From positions 1 to 50,487 of the forward strand of contig DATLRX010000111.1 in NCBI GenBank assembly GCA_035534435.1: a stretch of DNA of 50,487 bases, given 5' to 3'. The notes below the pieces were generated by a model. It was not told where the DNA came from. It did no database searches and worked only from the letters and a program-made list of their open reading frames with translations. Each line of letters opens with the position of its first letter. Within the stretch, counting starts at the first letter, position 1. Source of the stretch: Palsa-851 sp035534435 (GTDB taxonomy: Bacteria; Chloroflexota; Dormibacteria; Aeolococcales; Aeolococcaceae). Positions 23,931-31,850 of this stretch are shown here, one piece after another. Made by a program: the position numbers and the translations under genes.

Positions 23931-25736
23931 ATGCCTGCTGTTGTCGTTGCCAGGCCCGACGACGAGATCGCCGATCTCATCGACCGGGTCCGTTCCGCAG
24001 GGGACCTCGATGTCGGACTCGTCGTGCCGAGCTCGAGCCGCGCGCTCCAGACGCCCCTGAACGTCCGCCTGCTCGCCCAGTTCAGCAACCAGTCAGGGCG
24101 CCGCACCTCGATCGTCAGCGAGGATCCACGCGTCCAGCAGCTCGCCCGCGCCAGCGGTCTCCAGGTCTATGGATCGGTGCCGGCCTTCGAGCGCGGCATC
24201 GAGCTCGCCGCACCTCGGGTCGGTGGGGCGGGGCAGTCGCGCAACATCGCCGCGGGGGGTGTCGCCGGTGCGGCGGCCTCGGCAGTCCTCGAACCACCCC
24301 CGGCGCCACCGCCGGCGCCGCCGGCGTTCGTGCCGCCGCCGACATCGCCCGCAACCCCACGGCTCGAGCCGCGCCGGGTGCTCACGCAAATCCCGCCGGC
24401 GCACCCAAAGCGCGGCTGGGACCGTCGCCGCCTGCTGACGTGGGGCGGCGCCGCGGTCCTGATCATCGGCCTCCTGCTCTTCATGACATTGAGCCCGTCC
24501 GCGAAGGTGACCGTGACGATCGCGGCGACGCCGCTATCGGTGAACTCGACGATCCAGGGCACAACCAACGCCGCGCTGTCGAACACCGCCGATCACGTGC
24601 TCACCAGCGTTGTCACGAGCACGGCGTCGTCGACGTTCCAGGCAACTCCGACCGGAACACTGCCGGTCGCGGCCGTCCCCGCGAGCGCGAAGGTGGTGTT
24701 CAGCACCGACAACCCGGGTGGCTACTCGTTTCAGCTTCCACAGGGAAACGAGATCCAGACACAGGATGGCTCGACCACGTTCGTCGTAACGAAAGCCACG
24801 TTCATCTGCATTGGAGCCAATGGCGCAGCGGCCGCCCCAGGCTCATGCGGTGCCGGTGTACAGCCGAATTCCACCGCCACGGTTCAGGACAACACACCGG
24901 GAAGTGCCGGCAACGGGACTGCGGCAGGCAGCCTTACCAACTGGCCAAGCAATCCCTGCCCTTCGCCCGAGCCCCCACCGCCCCAGCGCAACCAGCTCTG
25001 CATCGACCAGCAGAATCACTATCACGCGATCAATGTCACCAATCCCAATGCCCCGACCGGCGGCGTCGACGCGAAGACCGTCACGTCCGCGAGCGCGACC
25101 GACGTCTCCAACTGGAGCCAGCAGGTCACGGCGGTCGAGGCGTCGTTGACGTCGCAGCTCAACGGCGATCTGCAGGCCAAGGCCAATGGCAAGGCGTTCG
25201 CCGTGGACCCGGCCGGGAACGGCAAGACCGTGGTGTTCGCCGTCACCCCGCCACTTCCTGCCGTCAACGCGCCATACACCGCAACCACGATCACGGTCAG
25301 CGCCAACGGCGAAGCGGTTGCCTATGACCCGGTCGCCGTCAACAACGACGTGCTTGCCGACCTCAACAAACTCCTCAAACCGGGACAGCAGCTCGCGCCG
25401 GGCAAGCTCAGCGCGCCGCCCTGCACGGTGACGCAGGCAAGCACGACAGGGACGATCGTCCTCGCGTGCTCGGCAACGGATTTCGGCCAGCCCAACGTCG
25501 ATCTGAACTCACTGAAGACGCTGCTCACGGGCCGGAATCCCGGGAGCGCGCAGAAGATCGTCGAGGACAAGTTCCCGGCGGTGCAGAGCGTGCACGTCTC
25601 GATGTCGCCCTTTCAGCTCTTTTACATGCCACTCTTCGCGTCGCGCATAGAGATCACCGAGAATTTCGTGGCAGCGTCGTCGTCCACCCCGTCTCCCACC
25701 CCGTCTCCGACCGCGTCGCCGAAACCGTCACCGTGA
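23931..25736 (+). CDS. Large single-pass envelope protein with conserved N-terminal cytoplasmic domain
   Basis: 601 aa. Residues 1-95 form a cytoplasmic domain (VVVARPDDEIADLIDRVR, VGLVVPSSSRALQTPLNVRL, RRTSIVSEDPRVQQLA) of a kind I recall from Chloroflexota and Patescibacteria proteins annotated as baseplate J-like. Then comes a Pro-rich linker (120-150), a basic stretch, one membrane helix (169-188, ending LIIGLLLFMTL) and about 410 exported residues rich in Thr, Ser, Ala and Asn with six cysteines in three close pairs, ending in a Ser/Thr-Pro tail made by a 12-base repeat. No signal peptide, so N-in orientation. GAGG lies 5 bases upstream of the ATG spacing. It follows the FtsA-like ATPase and overlaps ruvX by GTGA. 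Function unknown; a phage origin is unlikely. Confidence 0.85.
   Translation: MPAVVVARPDDEIADLIDRVRSAGDLDVGLVVPSSSRALQTPLNVRLLAQFSNQSGRRTSIVSEDPRVQQLARASGLQVYGSVPAFERGIELAAPRVGGAGQSRNIAAGGVAGAAASAVLEPPPAPPPAPPAFVPPPTSPATPRLEPRRVLTQIPPAHPKRGWDRRRLLTWGGAAVLIIGLLLFMTLSPSAKVTVTIAATPLSVNSTIQGTTNAALSNTADHVLTSVVTSTASSTFQATPTGTLPVAAVPASAKVVFSTDNPGGYSFQLPQGNEIQTQDGSTTFVVTKATFICIGANGAAAAPGSCGAGVQPNSTATVQDNTPGSAGNGTAAGSLTNWPSNPCPSPEPPPPQRNQLCIDQQNHYHAINVTNPNAPTGGVDAKTVTSASATDVSNWSQQVTAVEASLTSQLNGDLQAKANGKAFAVDPAGNGKTVVFAVTPPLPAVNAPYTATTITVSANGEAVAYDPVAVNNDVLADLNKLLKPGQQLAPGKLSAPPCTVTQASTTGTIVLACSATDFGQPNVDLNSLKTLLTGRNPGSAQKIVEDKFPAVQSVHVSMSPFQLFYMPLFASRIEITENFVAASSSTPSPTPSPTASPKPSP
25684..25731 (+). repeat. 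Four 12-base tandem repeats encoding a Ser/Thr-Pro tail
   Basis: Two identical copies of CCACCCCGTCTC (25684-25707) are followed by two degraded copies (25708-25719, 25720-25731). They encode a four-residue period (S-T-P-S, P-T-P-S, P-T-A-S, P-K-P-S) at the very C-terminus of the envelope protein, ending at the GTGA where ruvX begins. Such a tail could span or bind the cell wall and could vary in copy number between strains. Confidence 0.75.
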
Positions 25737-26194
25737 CGCCGGCCGGGGAAGGCACCGGCCGCACTCGGGTTCTCGGCATCGACGTCGGCTCGGTGCGGGT
25801 CGGTCTGGCAGTCTCCGACGAAACATGCACGCTGGCATCACCGCTTGCGACAGTGCCGAACAACCCGCACACCATTTGGACACGCATCGCGCGAGAGATG
25901 GAAGATCGCCAGGTGGAACGAGTCGTGGTCGGGCTGCCCCGGAGGCTTGACGGCAGCGAGGGCGACGCCGCGGAGCACGCGCGCGGCTTCGCCGCGGAGC
26001 TGCAGCGTCGCGTTGCGGCGCCCGTGGAGTTCTGGGACGAGCGATTCACCACGACGATCGCGGAGCGTTCGCTCATCGAGAGTGGTGTTCGACGCCGGCG
26101 CCGCCGCGAGGTGATCGATGCCGTCGCCGCTGCCGTCCTGCTGCAGAGCTGGCTGGACGCGCGCCGGCTCACTCCGGCGCGAGCGCGCACGTGA
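25733..26194 (+). CDS. ruvX: Putative pre-16S rRNA nuclease / Holliday-junction resolvase family (YqgF)
   Basis: RNase H-fold nuclease; E. coli YqgF trims the 5' end of 16S rRNA. Catalytic acidic residues are in LGIDVGSVRVGLAVSD (residues 13-28), VVVGLPRRLDGSEGD, FWDERFTTTIAE and EVIDAVAAAVLLQSWL. From GTG 25733 it is 153 aa, the usual size; the longer open frame upstream is a shadow of the envelope gene. It overlaps both neighbours (envelope protein and aroE) by GTGA. Confidence 0.93.
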   Translation: MTPAGEGTGRTRVLGIDVGSVRVGLAVSDETCTLASPLATVPNNPHTIWTRIAREMEDRQVERVVVGLPRRLDGSEGDAAEHARGFAAELQRRVAAPVEFWDERFTTTIAERSLIESGVRRRRRREVIDAVAAAVLLQSWLDARRLTPARART

Positions 26195-27027
26195 GGAACA
26201 CCCCGTTGCGCCTGTGCCTCGTCGGCGCGGGCATTGCGCACTCACCCAGCCCGGTGCTGCATCAGGCCGCGATGCAGTCGACGGGCATCGAAGGTACGTA
26301 CGTGCTGCGTGACGTGAGCTCGCCCGACCTCGATCACCTCATCGCGGAGCTCCGCGCCGGGCGATACACCGGATGCAACGTGACCACGCCGTACAAGGCG
26401 GCGATGGCAGCGGCGTGTGACCGGCTCGAGGGCGACGCCGAGACCCTCGGAGTGGTGAACACCATCGCGGTGCGTGGCGGCCGCCTGGTGGGAACCACCA
26501 CCGACACCGACGGGTTCGAGCTGGCCCTGAGTCGCGTCCGTATGTGGCCGCGTCAGGGAGCCACCGCGCTCGTTCTCGGTGCGGGCGGCGCGGCGGCGTC
26601 GGTCGCACTTGCGCTCACACGCGTGCCTCTCCTCCGTCTGCGGATCGCTGCGCGGAAGCCGGAAGCCGCGGAGCACCTCGCACGACGGTTGCGCGGCTCG
26701 GGCGATGTCGAGACGATCGCCTGGGACGCGTCGTCGATCGCGAAGGAGAGTGCGCACTCGGCGATCGTCGTCAATGCAACGACCGTCGGGCTCGATGCGC
26801 TCCCGTTCGATCCCCGCGCAGTGCCCACCGGCTGCAGTGTTGTCGACATCCGGTACCGGCCCCGGCCGGTCGACGTCGTCACCGCCGCGATCGAGTCCGG
26901 ACACCGGGCGGAGGACGGGCTCGAGATGCTCCTCCAGCAGGGACTGCTGAGCTTCGCCACCTGGACCGGGGTGTCCGCACCGGCAGCCGGAGTCCGGAGC
27001 GCGCTGCTGCGAGCCGTCGAGGCGTGA
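26191..27027 (+). CDS. aroE: Shikimate dehydrogenase
   Basis: Reduces 3-dehydroshikimate to shikimate with NADPH. Motifs: AHSPSPVLHQAAM (substrate Ser residues), GCNVTTPYKAAM with the catalytic Lys, VVNTIAVRGG, GTTTDTDGFELAL, the nucleotide loop VLGAGGAAASVALAL, NATTVGLD and EDGLEMLLQQG. The 278-aa length is normal. GTG at 26191 overlaps ruvX and the stop overlaps the prepilin peptidase, both as GTGA. Four further shikimate activities (aroC, aroK, aroB, aroQ) are encoded 1.6-5.7 kb downstream. Confidence 0.95.
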   Translation: MRNTPLRLCLVGAGIAHSPSPVLHQAAMQSTGIEGTYVLRDVSSPDLDHLIAELRAGRYTGCNVTTPYKAAMAAACDRLEGDAETLGVVNTIAVRGGRLVGTTTDTDGFELALSRVRMWPRQGATALVLGAGGAAASVALALTRVPLLRLRIAARKPEAAEHLARRLRGSGDVETIAWDASSIAKESAHSAIVVNATTVGLDALPFDPRAVPTGCSVVDIRYRPRPVDVVTAAIESGHRAEDGLEMLLQQGLLSFATWTGVSAPAAGVRSALLRAVEA

Positions 27028-27776
27028 CGCCCGCGGTTGTCGCCGGTCTCACGGTGGCCGGCGGGGTGGTCGGACTCGGTTCGGGGTGGCTCGCCGTCGC
27101 GCTGGAGAAGCGCGAGAAGCTCGAGGACGAGGAGCAGCAGGAGCGCCTCGAGTACGAGCGCGACATCGCCGAGGAGCACGAACGTGCAGTTGCGGCCGGG
27201 GAGGAGCCGGTGGCCACGGTGCCGTGGTCGGGCGAGCGTTATGGCTGGACCTGGCTCGAACGCTGGCTGTCGCCGGCGCTCGGGGCGATCGGGTTCGGTG
27301 CGTTCGCCGCACATGAGGCATCCGGTTCGGGACTCGCCATCCATCTGCTCTGGATCGCCGTCTTTGTGCAGATCGTCGACTTCGACCTCAAGCATCGCCT
27401 GATCCTCAACGTCATCACGTATCCGAGCGTGCTCATCGCCGTCGTGCTGAGCGAGTGGTCGCCGGGGCTCACCGTGACGAGCGCGATCATCGGCGCCGTG
27501 GGAGTCGCCGCGTTCTTCTTCGTGCAGAACATCGTCTCGCGCGGCAGCATCGGTCTCGGCGACGCGAAGCTCGGGGCGCTCGTCGGAGCCGTGACCGGAG
27601 CCGGTCCGACAGGCGCGCACCTCGGCGCGGTCTATGCGGTGATCGCGGGGGTCTTCATCGGCGGCGCCACAGCGATCCTGCTGCTGGTCACACGCATCCG
27701 CCGCCTCAAAGACCCGATACCCTATGGTCCGTTCCTCTGTGCGGGTGCAGCGCTCATCCTGTTCCTCGGTCCGTGA
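27024..27776 (+). CDS. Prepilin peptidase, A24 family, lacking the N-terminal methylase motif
   Basis: Membrane aspartic protease that would process type IV prepilin-like leader peptides. The two catalytic motifs are present: IVDFDLKHRLILN (the usual I-P is I-L here) and GLGDAKLGALVG. From GTG 27024 (GTGA overlap with aroE) it is 250 aa. After one N-terminal hydrophobic segment comes a charged helix (LEKREKLEDEEQQERLEYER) in place of the four-cysteine methyltransferase region of PilD. About six further membrane segments follow. No pilin, pilB or pilC gene is in the window, so its substrates lie elsewhere; the FtsA-like ATPase upstream is the only possible pilus-related neighbour. Confidence 0.85.
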   Translation: MTPAVVAGLTVAGGVVGLGSGWLAVALEKREKLEDEEQQERLEYERDIAEEHERAVAAGEEPVATVPWSGERYGWTWLERWLSPALGAIGFGAFAAHEASGSGLAIHLLWIAVFVQIVDFDLKHRLILNVITYPSVLIAVVLSEWSPGLTVTSAIIGAVGVAAFFFVQNIVSRGSIGLGDAKLGALVGAVTGAGPTGAHLGAVYAVIAGVFIGGATAILLLVTRIRRLKDPIPYGPFLCAGAALILFLGP

Positions 27777-27810
27777 CCCGCACGAGGCCAGGGGTTCGTT
27801 GAGGTAAGAG

Positions 27811-28335
27811 ATGCCGACACCGCTGATGCCCGGGGAGCGATCGATCGCACTCGTCCGCCAACACTGGTCCGTCGTCGCCGGTCACGTCCTCGCGGCGGTT
27901 GTGGTGATCGTGGTCGCGCTCGTGCTGAACGCCGTCCTCCCGACTCACATCGGCAGCCTGTCGATCACCACCGTCAAGACCGTCGTTGCGCTGGTGTTCA
28001 TCATCGCGGCGGTCCTCTGGGCGGGACTTCGCATCCTCCGCTGGCGGTTCGCCACCTATCACCTCACCGACAAGCGCATCGTCATGGAGGGCGGCATCCT
28101 GTCCCGGACCGCCGAGACGATCCCGCTCGACCGGATCCAGAACACGGTGATCCACCGGCCGCTCGGGGATCGTCTGATCGGCGCCGGCGACATCGAGATC
28201 GAGTCCGCCGGCCGCGACGGTGTCGAGGTGCTCCACCGCATCCCGAAGGCCGAGCAGTTCTACAACGAACTCCTGACCACCATGAACGCGCCGCCGCAGA
28301 CCGGCGCGCCCGCACGGCCGCCCGGCGGTATCTGA
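27811..28335 (+). CDS. Membrane protein with bacterial PH (bPH2/DUF304) domain
   Basis: 174 aa. Two hydrophobic segments lie at about residues 21-43 and 55-74, followed by a typical bPH2 domain (YHLTDKRIVMEGGILSRTAE, then IPLDRIQNTVIHRPLGDRLI and GDIEIESAGRDG), as in YdbS/YdbT-type proteins. The C-terminus is Pro-rich. GAGGT at 27801-27805 gives a normal Shine-Dalgarno, so it may be translated independently. The role is unknown; membrane stress functions have been proposed for relatives. It ends at a hairpin shared with a convergent small ORF. Confidence 0.85.
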   Translation: MPTPLMPGERSIALVRQHWSVVAGHVLAAVVVIVVALVLNAVLPTHIGSLSITTVKTVVALVFIIAAVLWAGLRILRWRFATYHLTDKRIVMEGGILSRTAETIPLDRIQNTVIHRPLGDRLIGAGDIEIESAGRDGVEVLHRIPKAEQFYNELLTTMNAPPQTGAPARPPGGI

Positions 28336-28357
28336 GCGCCGGATCGAGCTACGGCGC
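28336..28357. terminator. Hairpin at a second convergent gene junction
   Basis: GCGCCG and CGGCGC form a perfect 6-bp stem around a 10-base loop, starting right after the PH-gene stop (28333-28335) and covering the stop of the convergent minus-strand ORF (CTA at 28349-28351). There is no T-tract. With the proS/LysR hairpin it forms a pattern of palindromes on convergent stops. Confidence 0.35.
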
Positions 28358-28546
28358 GGGAGCCGGAGTCGCGCGGCGAGCGAGCACCGCAACCGAGCGG
28401 CGCGCCTCCGTCGCCGCCGGCTCGACGCCGGCACGGATGACCTCCCGGTATGCGAGGACCGCTCCGATGGCGTCGCCGTGCACCTCGAGCAGACGGGCGA
28501 CGCGGAGGTGCTCAGCGACGGTGGCTCGGGTCTCTGGCTCGCGCAT
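28349..28546 (-). CDS. Small TPR-like protein, uncertain
   Basis: Minus-strand frame with helix-forming, protein-like sequence (VAEHLRVARLLEVHGDAIGA, then VLAYREVIRAGVEPAATEAR) that reads like a single TPR-type helical hairpin. The most economical start is the ATG at 28546 (65 aa), preceded by GGAGG only two bases away; earlier in-frame ATGs at 28624 and 28639 would extend it into the aroC promoter region. No known family. If it is not a gene, 28336-28654 is a 319-base gap holding only the aroC promoter and a hairpin. Confidence 0.45.
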   Translation of the reverse strand: MREPETRATVAEHLRVARLLEVHGDAIGAVLAYREVIRAGVEPAATEARRSVAVLARRATPAPAP

Positions 28547-28639
28547 CACCTCCACGGTCGGGTGAACCGAGGGACCTGGGCGGGACAAATCCGCGGGCAC
28601 CGGATGACTCGCGGAACGGGGCATCGCGCCGCCCGCCAA

Positions 28640-28645
28640 TACAAT
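28640..28645 (+). promoter_or_regulatory. Putative -10 box for aroC operon, leaderless type
   Basis: TACAAT is a near-perfect -10 hexamer, followed by nine bases without a Shine-Dalgarno and then the aroC ATG. No -35 is recognisable. It would start the long aroC-aroKB-aroQ-efp-nusB-xseAB transcript. Confidence 0.5.
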
Positions 28646-28654
28646 CGCCTGCAG

Positions 28655-29815
28655 ATGCTTCGATTTCTCACGTCAGGCGAGTCCCACGGTCCCCAGCTGA
28701 CCGTCATCGTCGAGGGCGTGCCCGCGGGGTTGTCGCTGGACGCGGCTCGCGACATCGATCCCGACCTCCGCCGCCGCCAGGGTGGTCACGGGCGGGGCAA
28801 GCGTCAGCAGATCGAACAGGACGCGGCGCGCATCGTGAGCGGTGTCCGCGGAGGCAGGACGCTCGGATCCCCTGTGACTCTCGTCATCGAGAACCGCGAC
28901 TGGCAGAACTGGAAAGGACCGATGCAGGTCGAGGCGCGCGGGTTCAAGTCCAAGCGAGTCACGCGGGTGCGCCCCGGACATGCCGACCTGGCCGGCGTGC
29001 TGAAGTTCGGGTTCACCGACGCGCGCGACGTTCTCGAGCGGGCGAGCGCCCGGGAGACCGCGGCCCGGGTGGCAGCCGGTGCGGTCGGGCGGACGCTGTT
29101 GGGCGCACTGGGCGTCGACCTTCACTCCTGCGTCGTCCGCATCGGCGACGTGGAGGCGCCGGTTCCCGCCGACACGGGCACGGACTGGGATGCGGTCGAG
29201 CGTTCGCCGGTCCGCTGCGCCGACGGTGCCGCGTCCGGGCGCATGGTCGCGGCCATCGACGCCGCTCGTGAGAACGGGGACACGCTCGGTGGCAGCGCGT
29301 ATGTCGTTGCATCGAATGTTCCTGCCGGACTTGGTAGTTACGTGCACTGGGACCGACGGCTCGACGGCCTCATCGCGCAGGCGATGTGCAGCATTCCGTC
29401 GGTCAAGGGCGTCGAGCTCGGCGCCGCCGTGCTTGCAGCGCGATCACCGGGGTCCGCCGTCCACGACGAGCCGCGCTGGGACGCGGAGCAGGGCTTCCAC
29501 CATCTGACCAACCGGCAGGGCGGGCTCGCCGGCGGCGTGAGTGACGGGGAGTCGGTGTGGGCGCTCGTCCACTTCAAGCCGATCTCGACGCTCCTGCACC
29601 CGCTCCGCAGCGTCGACATCGGCACCGGTGAGGAGATCAACGCCCATTACGAGCGCAGCGACATCTGCGTCGTCCCGGCCGGGGCCGTGGTCGCCGAGGC
29701 GATGCTCGCCTGGGTCCTCGCCGCGGCAGCGGTGGAGAAGTTCGGTGGCGACACCATCGCGGAGGTTCGCCGGGCGGCCGCCGCCCACCGGCGTGCCGTC
29801 CGCCGCCTGCGATGA
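28655..29815 (+). CDS. aroC: Chorismate synthase
   Basis: Converts EPSP to chorismate, the last common step of aromatic synthesis, using reduced FMN. Signatures: LRFLTSGESHGPQL at the N-terminus, RVRPGHADLAG near residue 105, ARETAARVAAGAVGRTLL near 130, and EINAHYERSD late in the protein. From ATG 28655 it is 386 aa, a normal length; an open frame starting further upstream is not supported because TACAAT lies just before this ATG. The stop overlaps aroKB by ATGA. Confidence 0.96.
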   Translation: MLRFLTSGESHGPQLTVIVEGVPAGLSLDAARDIDPDLRRRQGGHGRGKRQQIEQDAARIVSGVRGGRTLGSPVTLVIENRDWQNWKGPMQVEARGFKSKRVTRVRPGHADLAGVLKFGFTDARDVLERASARETAARVAAGAVGRTLLGALGVDLHSCVVRIGDVEAPVPADTGTDWDAVERSPVRCADGAASGRMVAAIDAARENGDTLGGSAYVVASNVPAGLGSYVHWDRRLDGLIAQAMCSIPSVKGVELGAAVLAARSPGSAVHDEPRWDAEQGFHHLTNRQGGLAGGVSDGESVWALVHFKPISTLLHPLRSVDIGTGEEINAHYERSDICVVPAGAVVAEAMLAWVLAAAAVEKFGGDTIAEVRRAAAAHRRAVRRLR

Positions 29816-31392
29816 CCTCGGTCACGCGCATCGCGCTCGTCGGCCTGCCGGGGTCCGGGAAGACCACCGTCGCCCCGCTGCTGGCCGAACGCCTCGGGTG
29901 GGCCGTCGTCGACCTGGACGATGAGATCCGTGAGTCGAGCGGCCGCGGACCGGCCGAGATCCTCGCGACCGACGGCGAGGGAGCGTTTCGGGAGCTCGAG
30001 CTCGCGACCCTGGACACGGTGACGCAACGGCCCGGCCCGATGGTCATCGCCTGCGGCGGCGGCCTGATCGGCTTCCCCGCGGCGCGGACGCTGCTGATCG
30101 ACCGCTGCGTGGTCGTCTGGCTCGACGCCCCCGACGTCGTGCTCATCGACCGGCTCGGCGACGTCTCGACACGGCCGCTGCTCGAGGGCTCGCCCGCCAC
30201 CGGCATCCCCCTGCTGCGCGGTCGCCGGGAGCGCGCGCATCAGACGGCGCATCTCCGTGTGGACGCCGGCGAACGGCCCGAGGTGGTCGCGGCCACGATC
30301 GCGACGGCGCTCGAGAGGGCGGTGGCCGTCACCATCCCCGAGGGGCGGTATCACGTGGCGGTGCGACCGGGCGCGCTCGACGACGTGCTGCTCCACGTCC
30401 CGTCGGGTGCCAGGAGGGTGGCGGTCGTTGCGGATCGCGCCGTGCCGCAGGCCGCCGACCTGCTCGTCGCCTCGCTCCGCAGCGCCGGGATCTCGACGAC
30501 CCTGCTGCGTGTCGCGGGTGGCGAATCCGTCAAGACATGGACGGCGGCGGGCCGCCTGCTCGGCCGCCTCGGCAGTGCGGGCCTCGAGCGCAACGACTGC
30601 GTGATCGCGCTCGGCGGCGGCACGGTCGGCGACCTCGCCGGGTTCGCGGCGGCCACCTACCTGCGCGGGATCGCGTGGGTCAACATCCCGACAACGCTGC
30701 TCGCCATGGTGGACAGCGCGGTCGGCGGCAAGACCGGCGTGAACCTGTCGCGAGGCAAGAACCTCGCCGGGGCGTTCTGGCAGCCGCGAGCGGTGATCTG
30801 CGATCCCGAGGTGCTCGGCACCCAGCCGGAGCGCTCCTTCCGCTCCGCGTTTGCGGAGATCGTGAAGTACGCGATGATCGCCGAGACCACGCTGGTCGCG
30901 ACGCTGGACGAACACCTCGAGGCGCTCCTGGCGCGCGACCTCGGCCTGCTCACCGAGACCGTCCGCGAGTGCTGCGCGATCAAGTCACGCGTGGTGTCCT
31001 CGGACGATCGCGAATCGGGTCCGCGTGCCGTGCTCAACTACGGGCACACAATCGGCCATGCGCTGGAGGCGGCCGCCGGGATGGGCCAGACCCTGCTTCA
31101 CGGCGAGGCCGTGGCCCTCGGCATGCGTGCTGCCGGCCTGCTCAGCATCCGCGAACTCGGTTGTCCCGCCGGGGATATCGACTGGCAGGATGCGATGATC
31201 TCCCGATGCGGGCTCGCCACGTCACTGGTGTTTGATCCCGAGCGCGTGCTCGCGCACATGAGCGCGGACAAGAAGAACGTCGCCGGCACACTCGGTTGGG
31301 TCCTGCTCGCCGGACGCGGCATGCCGCGCTCAGGCCAGGATGTGCCCGAACCCGATGTCCGCGAGGCGCTCGAGGCGGTGCGAGCGCGATGA
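29812..31392 (+). CDS. aroKB: Bifunctional shikimate kinase / 3-dehydroquinate synthase
   Basis: Fusion of two shikimate-pathway enzymes. Residues 1-170 are shikimate kinase: Walker A GLPGSGKTT (11-19), DLDDEIRESSGRGPAEI and the substrate loop IACGGGLI (79-86). Residues about 175-526 are dehydroquinate synthase: LGGGTVGDLAGFAAATYLRG, NIPTTLLAMVDSAVGGKTGV, AEIVKYAMI, and the metal ligands in NYGHTIGHALE and HGEAVALGM. AroK-AroB fusions are known but less common than separate genes. ATGA overlaps join it to aroC and aroQ. Confidence 0.95.
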   Translation: MTSVTRIALVGLPGSGKTTVAPLLAERLGWAVVDLDDEIRESSGRGPAEILATDGEGAFRELELATLDTVTQRPGPMVIACGGGLIGFPAARTLLIDRCVVVWLDAPDVVLIDRLGDVSTRPLLEGSPATGIPLLRGRRERAHQTAHLRVDAGERPEVVAATIATALERAVAVTIPEGRYHVAVRPGALDDVLLHVPSGARRVAVVADRAVPQAADLLVASLRSAGISTTLLRVAGGESVKTWTAAGRLLGRLGSAGLERNDCVIALGGGTVGDLAGFAAATYLRGIAWVNIPTTLLAMVDSAVGGKTGVNLSRGKNLAGAFWQPRAVICDPEVLGTQPERSFRSAFAEIVKYAMIAETTLVATLDEHLEALLARDLGLLTETVRECCAIKSRVVSSDDRESGPRAVLNYGHTIGHALEAAAGMGQTLLHGEAVALGMRAAGLLSIRELGCPAGDIDWQDAMISRCGLATSLVFDPERVLAHMSADKKNVAGTLGWVLLAGRGMPRSGQDVPEPDVREALEAVRAR

Positions 31393-31850
31393 CGAGAATC
31401 CTGCTCCTCAACGGACCCAACCTCGCGAGCCTCGGCGAACGCGAGCCCGAGATCTACGGATCGGTGACCCTCATGGACATCGAGACCGCCGTCCGGGAGC
31501 GGGCGACGGCGCTCGGGCTCCAGGTGCGCTGCGAGCAGACCAATCACGAGGGCGCGATGGTCGATCTCCTCGAGGCCGAGCGTGGGGTGAGTGCCGGCTG
31601 CATCGTCAACCCCGGCGGGCTCACCCACACGAGCGTCGTCCTCGCCGACGCGCTGCGGAGCTTCGGTGCCCCGGTCGTCGAGGTCCATCTCTCGAATATC
31701 CTTGCTCGCGAGCCCTATCGCCGCGTCTCCCTGTCGGCTGAGGCCGCGGTCGCGGTGATCTCCGGGCTCGGCCTGCACGGCTACGTCCTCGCTGTGGAAG
31801 GACTGGCTAAGCTGCTGAAGGATCGATCGACCAACGGGAGCACCGCATGA
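31389..31850 (+). CDS. aroQ: 3-dehydroquinate dehydratase, type II
   Basis: Dehydrates 3-dehydroquinate to 3-dehydroshikimate. Type II motifs: LLLNGPNLASLGEREPEIYG (substrate lid and catalytic Tyr), RCEQTNHEGAMVD, VNPGGLTHTSVVLADAL, VVEVHLSNI and a GLGLHGY ending. From ATG 31389 it is 153 aa, the normal size. ATGA overlaps with both aroKB and efp place a translation factor in the same unit as the shikimate genes, a frequent arrangement (aroQ-efp) in several bacterial phyla. Confidence 0.95.
   Translation: MTRILLLNGPNLASLGEREPEIYGSVTLMDIETAVRERATALGLQVRCEQTNHEGAMVDLLEAERGVSAGCIVNPGGLTHTSVVLADALRSFGAPVVEVHLSNILAREPYRRVSLSAEAAVAVISGLGLHGYVLAVEGLAKLLKDRSTNGSTA

Noticed and set aside
23931..25736. 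Phage baseplate (baseplate J-like) origin for the envelope protein
   Set aside because: The family name is used for such proteins, but this one has a membrane helix, a cytoplasmic domain and no phage genes around it, and is embedded in a housekeeping operon.
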